A stretch of 64,000 nt of DNA, from assembly GCF_024813435.1 (NCBI RefSeq), contig NZ_JANAEZ010000002.1, positions 1-64,000 of the forward strand, in the 5' to 3' direction. Source of the DNA: Cognataquiflexum gelatinilyticum (GTDB lineage: Bacteria > Bacteroidota > Bacteroidia > Cytophagales > Cyclobacteriaceae). The first letter of the stretch is position 1. The number at the start of each line of letters is the position of its first letter. Shown here piece by piece: positions 60,619 through 64,000 of the stretch. Made by a program: the position numbers and the translations under genes. The notes beneath the pieces are model-generated. The model searched no databases and was not told where the DNA came from. It saw nothing but the letters and a program-made list of their open reading frames with translations.

Positions 60619-61710
60619 ATGAAAAAACAAACCAAAACCGTTTTAATTATAGCCATAATACTAGTATTGGCAGTGATTTTTATTTACCCAAGGTGGGATC
60701 AGATTATTGGAAATACCAAAGAGGTAGCCTCTTCCTCCCAGCCAGGTGGACCGCAGGGGTCTGGTCAGCCCATCCCGGTCAATGTGGTGGAAATCCGTCC
60801 GGAAAGACTGGAGAACAACCTCAGCGTCACGGGTACCATTATTCCCAATGAGAGTGTAAACTTAAGGGCCGAAATATCAGGCTTGGTAAAAAAGATTTCC
60901 TTCAATGAAGGGCAGTTTGTAAAAAAAGGAACACCGCTTATTTATCTCAATGACGATGAACTGAATGCCCAATACCAAAGACTTGACTTCACCAGGAAAC
61001 TTTTCCAAAGTCAGGAAAACAGGCAAAAGCAACTATTGGCCAAGGAGGCAATCAGTCAGGAAGAATACGATATTGTCCTTAACCAGTTTAATACCAACCT
61101 TTCAGACATCAAATTGGTAGAGGCACAGTTGACAAAAACAGTGATCCGAGCGCCTTTTGATGGGGTTTTGGGTTTGAGGATGATTTCAGAAGGAAGTGTC
61201 ATCGGACCATCAGATGTCATAGCAAATATTGTCAATATTGACCCGATCAAAATCGAGTTTTCCATTCCTGAGCGCTATGCAAACCAAGTGAGCGTCGGTT
61301 CCAAAATTATCTTTTCCAATGAATCCGAAGGCAAAGATGTTGAAGGAACCGTATTTGCCTTTGAGCCTACAATTGACACCGGAACACGAACTTTAAAAAT
61401 CAGAGCGCAAAGCCCAAACCGAGAACGTAAGTTTTTACCGGGGATGTTTGTAAGGATCAAATATATCCTCGGTGTAGAAGAAAATGCGTTGATGGTTCCG
61501 GCGGAATCTGTCATTCCTGAACTTGCAGGATATAAAGTGTTTATCGTCAACCAAGAAAGTAAAATTGAAGAAAGAAAGGTATCTATCGGAACACGTACGG
61601 AGAGTTTTGTACAGATTGTTGATGGATTGAAAGAAGGTGACTTGGTATTGAGCACCGGAGTATTGCAAGTGAGAACAGGAATGCCTGTCACTTACACTAA
61701 AATCAATTAG
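60619..61710 (+). CDS. RND efflux periplasmic adaptor subunit
   Basis: 363 residues. One N-terminal membrane anchor (TVLIIAIILVLAVIFIY) precedes the membrane-fusion-protein layout: a lipoyl half (NLRAEISGLVKKISFNEGQFVKKGTPL), a coiled-coil hairpin (about 115-165), the second lipoyl half (KTVIRAPFDGVLGLRMISEGSVI) and a beta-barrel (IEFSIPERYANQVSVG). It links an inner-membrane RND pump to an outer-membrane channel. It precedes the permease gene by three bases. Confidence 0.95.
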   Translation: MKKQTKTVLIIAIILVLAVIFIYPRWDQIIGNTKEVASSSQPGGPQGSGQPIPVNVVEIRPERLENNLSVTGTIIPNESVNLRAEISGLVKKISFNEGQFVKKGTPLIYLNDDELNAQYQRLDFTRKLFQSQENRQKQLLAKEAISQEEYDIVLNQFNTNLSDIKLVEAQLTKTVIRAPFDGVLGLRMISEGSVIGPSDVIANIVNIDPIKIEFSIPERYANQVSVGSKIIFSNESEGKDVEGTVFAFEPTIDTGTRTLKIRAQSPNRERKFLPGMFVRIKYILGVEENALMVPAESVIPELAGYKVFIVNQESKIEERKVSIGTRTESFVQIVDGLKEGDLVLSTGVLQVRTGMPVTYTKIN

Positions 61711-61713
61711 AAG

Positions 61714-64000
61714 ATGGCTAGTTTATCAAGTATCAGTATCAGCAGACCTGTTCTTGCCATAGTAATGTCATTAACAATAATGCTATTTGGGATTATTGGG
61801 ATCAGTTTCTTGGGTATTAGGGAGTTTCCAAGCGTCGATCCACCAATTATCAATGTAAGGACGACTTATGTAGGTGCCAATGCAGATGTTATTGAAGCCC
61901 AGATCACCGAGCCTTTAGAAGAAGCCATCAACGGTATCGCCGGTATCAAATCGCTGACTTCAACAAGTAATGATGGTACAAGTAATATTACTGTGGAATT
62001 TGATGTAGGAGCTGACCTTGAAGCTGCTGCCAATGACGTTAGAGATAAGGTTTCGGGTGCCCAAAGAAACTTACCTCCAGATACCGAACCTCCGGTAGTT
62101 TCCAAGGCGGATTCTGATTCACAGCCGATTGTCTTTTTGGCTGTACAGAGTGCGACAAGAAACCTATTGGACCTATCGGATATTGCTTCCAATATTTTTA
62201 AGGAAAGGTTACAGACCATTCCCGGAGTGAGTACCGTACAGATTTGGGGAGAAAAAAGGTATGCAATCCGTCTCCGGATGGATCCCTTAAAAATGGCTTC
62301 CTATGGTGTGACACCACTTGATGTACTGAATAAGGTTCAGAGCGAAAACGTCGAATTGCCTTCCGGAAGAATTGAAGGAGAGGCCATCGAACTTTCTGTC
62401 AGGACTAAAAGCAGGCTGAGCACGCCTCAAGAATTTAATTCCTTGATCATCAAAGAGGACCAAAACAACATCGTCAGATTTCAAGATATTGGAGCTGCTG
62501 AGATGTCGGCTTTAAACGAACGGACTGTACTCAAAAGAGACGGTGTGCCCATGGTTGGGGTAGTGTTGGTACCGCTTCCCGGATCCAATAATATTGAGAT
62601 CGTAGATGAGTTTTACAAAAGACTTGAAACTATCAAGAAAGATTTGCCAAGTGATATCAGGGTCGATATTGGTTTTGATTCCACCACTTTTATCAGAAGC
62701 TCTATCAAAGAGGTTCAGGAAACTATTTTTATTGCCTTCATACTTGTGGTGTCGATTATATTCTTGTTTCTGAGAGATTGGAGGACAACTTTCATTCCGG
62801 TTTTGACCATTCCCATTTCGTTGATTGGGGTGTTTTTTATTATGTATTTGATGGATTTCTCCATCAATGTGCTCACACTTTTGGGTATTGTATTATCTAT
62901 CGGACTTGTCGTAGATGACGCCATTGTCGTACTTGAAAATATTTATTCCAGAATTGAAAAGGGCGAAAATCCCGATACGGCAGCAGCAAAAGGTTCTGAG
63001 GAGATTTTCTTTGCAGTTATTGCCACCACAGTTGCCCTTGCAGCGGTATTCCTTCCTGTTATTTTCTTGACAGGTACTACCGGTAGACTCTTTAGGGAAT
63101 TTGGAATCGTGGTAGCAGGAGCGGTCATTATTTCCTCGTTTGTCGCATTGACCATGACCCCAATGCTAAGTGCCAAGCTTTTGAAAAAAAGAGAAAAGCA
63201 TAATGCCTTTTACAATTGGACAGAGCCCTTCTTTGTCTGGCTTAACAATCTTTATGAAGGCGCATTGGATAAGTTCATGAAAGTGAGATGGAGTGCATTT
63301 GCCGTTATACTCGTCATGGTATTTGGGATTTATTATTTTTTCAAAGTTATCCCTACTGAATTGGCACCTGTGGAGGATAGGGGTGAAATGAGGGTCAATA
63401 TTTCCGGTCCTGAAGGAGCGACGTTTGGATACATGGACAAAGTCCTCGATGAAATGACAGCTGATTTTATGAATCAGATTCCTGAAGAAGAAAGAGCAGG
63501 AATTACAACAGTCACCTCACCGGGTTTTGGAACCTCAAGTACCAATTCGGGTTTTCTTAGATTGATTTTGGTTGATGCAGCAGATAGAGAGAGAAGCCAA
63601 ATGGAAGTTTTTGGTCAGGTATCCGGAATGATCAAAAAATATACAGCAGTACGGGCTTTTGTCACCCAACCGCAATCAATCGGTGACAGGAGAGGTGGAT
63701 TGCCTGTGCAATACGTCATCCAAGCTCCAACCTTGGAAAAATTGAAAGAAGTCATTCCCACTTTTATGGAAAAAGCCGGTCAGAGTCCTGTATTCAGTTT
63801 TTCCGATATCAACCTGAAGTTTACAAAACCTGAAATCGAAGTTGAAATCAATAGAGAAAAGGCAAGAAATGTGGGTGTTTCTGTTCAGGAAATAGCCAGG
63901 ACGCTTCAACTATCCTACTCAGGTCAAAGGTTTGCCTACTTTATCATGAATGGGAAACAATATCAGGTAGTAGGTGAAATGCAGCTCGCTGACAGGAATG
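61714..64000 (+). CDS. RND efflux permease, AcrB/HAE1-like (partial)
   Basis: The frame is open from the ATG at 61714 to the window end, 762 complete codons and no stop. SISRPVLAIVMSLTIMLFGIIG is helix TM1, ITEPLEEAINGIAGIKSLTS the porter domain start, and LGIVLSIGLVVDDAIVVLENI the TM4 motif with two aspartates used in proton transfer. It exports drugs or lipophilic compounds by proton antiport as a trimer with the adaptor encoded just upstream. The 3' end lies outside. Confidence 0.95.
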   Translation, partial: MASLSSISISRPVLAIVMSLTIMLFGIIGISFLGIREFPSVDPPIINVRTTYVGANADVIEAQITEPLEEAINGIAGIKSLTSTSNDGTSNITVEFDVGADLEAAANDVRDKVSGAQRNLPPDTEPPVVSKADSDSQPIVFLAVQSATRNLLDLSDIASNIFKERLQTIPGVSTVQIWGEKRYAIRLRMDPLKMASYGVTPLDVLNKVQSENVELPSGRIEGEAIELSVRTKSRLSTPQEFNSLIIKEDQNNIVRFQDIGAAEMSALNERTVLKRDGVPMVGVVLVPLPGSNNIEIVDEFYKRLETIKKDLPSDIRVDIGFDSTTFIRSSIKEVQETIFIAFILVVSIIFLFLRDWRTTFIPVLTIPISLIGVFFIMYLMDFSINVLTLLGIVLSIGLVVDDAIVVLENIYSRIEKGENPDTAAAKGSEEIFFAVIATTVALAAVFLPVIFLTGTTGRLFREFGIVVAGAVIISSFVALTMTPMLSAKLLKKREKHNAFYNWTEPFFVWLNNLYEGALDKFMKVRWSAFAVILVMVFGIYYFFKVIPTELAPVEDRGEMRVNISGPEGATFGYMDKVLDEMTADFMNQIPEEERAGITTVTSPGFGTSSTNSGFLRLILVDAADRERSQMEVFGQVSGMIKKYTAVRAFVTQPQSIGDRRGGLPVQYVIQAPTLEKLKEVIPTFMEKAGQSPVFSFSDINLKFTKPEIEVEINREKARNVGVSVQEIARTLQLSYSGQRFAYFIMNGKQYQVVGEMQLADRN

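Overview
The window reads as chromosomal DNA of a free-living, AT-rich Bacteroidetes, most likely in the Cytophagales/Cyclobacteriaceae range. The grounds are the type IX secretion/gliding block porP-gldK-gldL-gldM-gldN, a secreted protein with a type IX C-terminal sorting domain, many Bacteroidetes-only families (DUF4271, PorP/SprF, tandem FKBP lipoproteins), Bacteroidetes promoters (TTG, about 19 nt, TAnnTTTG), and a sulfatase with a GH78-like rhamnosidase. The family names come from reading the proteins; no search was run.

Layout. 1-4.2 kb: a repeat-rich leader, thrC, then asd and a THUMP-like methyltransferase on the minus strand. 4.3-12.4 kb: a large secreted lamin-tail protein, two tiny ORFs, a DksA-like protein, scpB, a SprT-like peptidase, an acidic lipoprotein, and the GTPase pair era-der. 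12.4-13.5 kb: initiator tRNA with two decayed copies and a gene-free stretch. 13.5-18.0 kb: a GH78-like rhamnosidase and a sulfatase, bounded by two related terminator segments. 18.0-20.9 kb: a repeat-rich patch with a frameshifted gene, an apparently exported flavodoxin-fold reductase and a DUF3365 c-type haem lipoprotein. 21.1-25.3 kb: a 14-repeat propeller protein and a cystathionine gamma-synthase family enzyme.

25.4-32.6 kb (minus): a regulatory and folding block with a membrane PP2C phosphatase, a STAS antagonist, an RsbW-like kinase and three SurA/parvulin-type proteins. 32.7-34.8 kb: DUF4197, DciA-like and hemW. 34.9-44.2 kb (plus): Omp85 protein, DUF4271, uroporphyrinogen-III synthase-like protein, porP/sprF and gldKLMN. 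44.3-48 kb: ndk, nrnA and three consecutive FKBP lipoproteins. 48-54 kb: SGNH hydrolase, UbiA-like membrane protein, ceramidase-like hydrolase, purM and metK. 54-64 kb: a duplicated pair of unknown exported proteins, ddl, a metallophosphoesterase, a DPP-IV-like peptidase, an alpha/beta hydrolase, and an RND efflux adaptor with a permease that runs off the window.

How they work together: much of the window concerns the cell envelope. It holds the type IX motor and core, an outer-membrane assembly-type protein, six periplasmic or lipoprotein foldases, and at least one probable type IX substrate. The parts that look least described are the DUF4271-HemD-like pair ahead of the gld genes, the partner-switching module next to the foldases, the duplicated pair beside metK, and the decayed tRNA array. 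I saw no CRISPR array, no intact transposase, no prophage and no rRNA.
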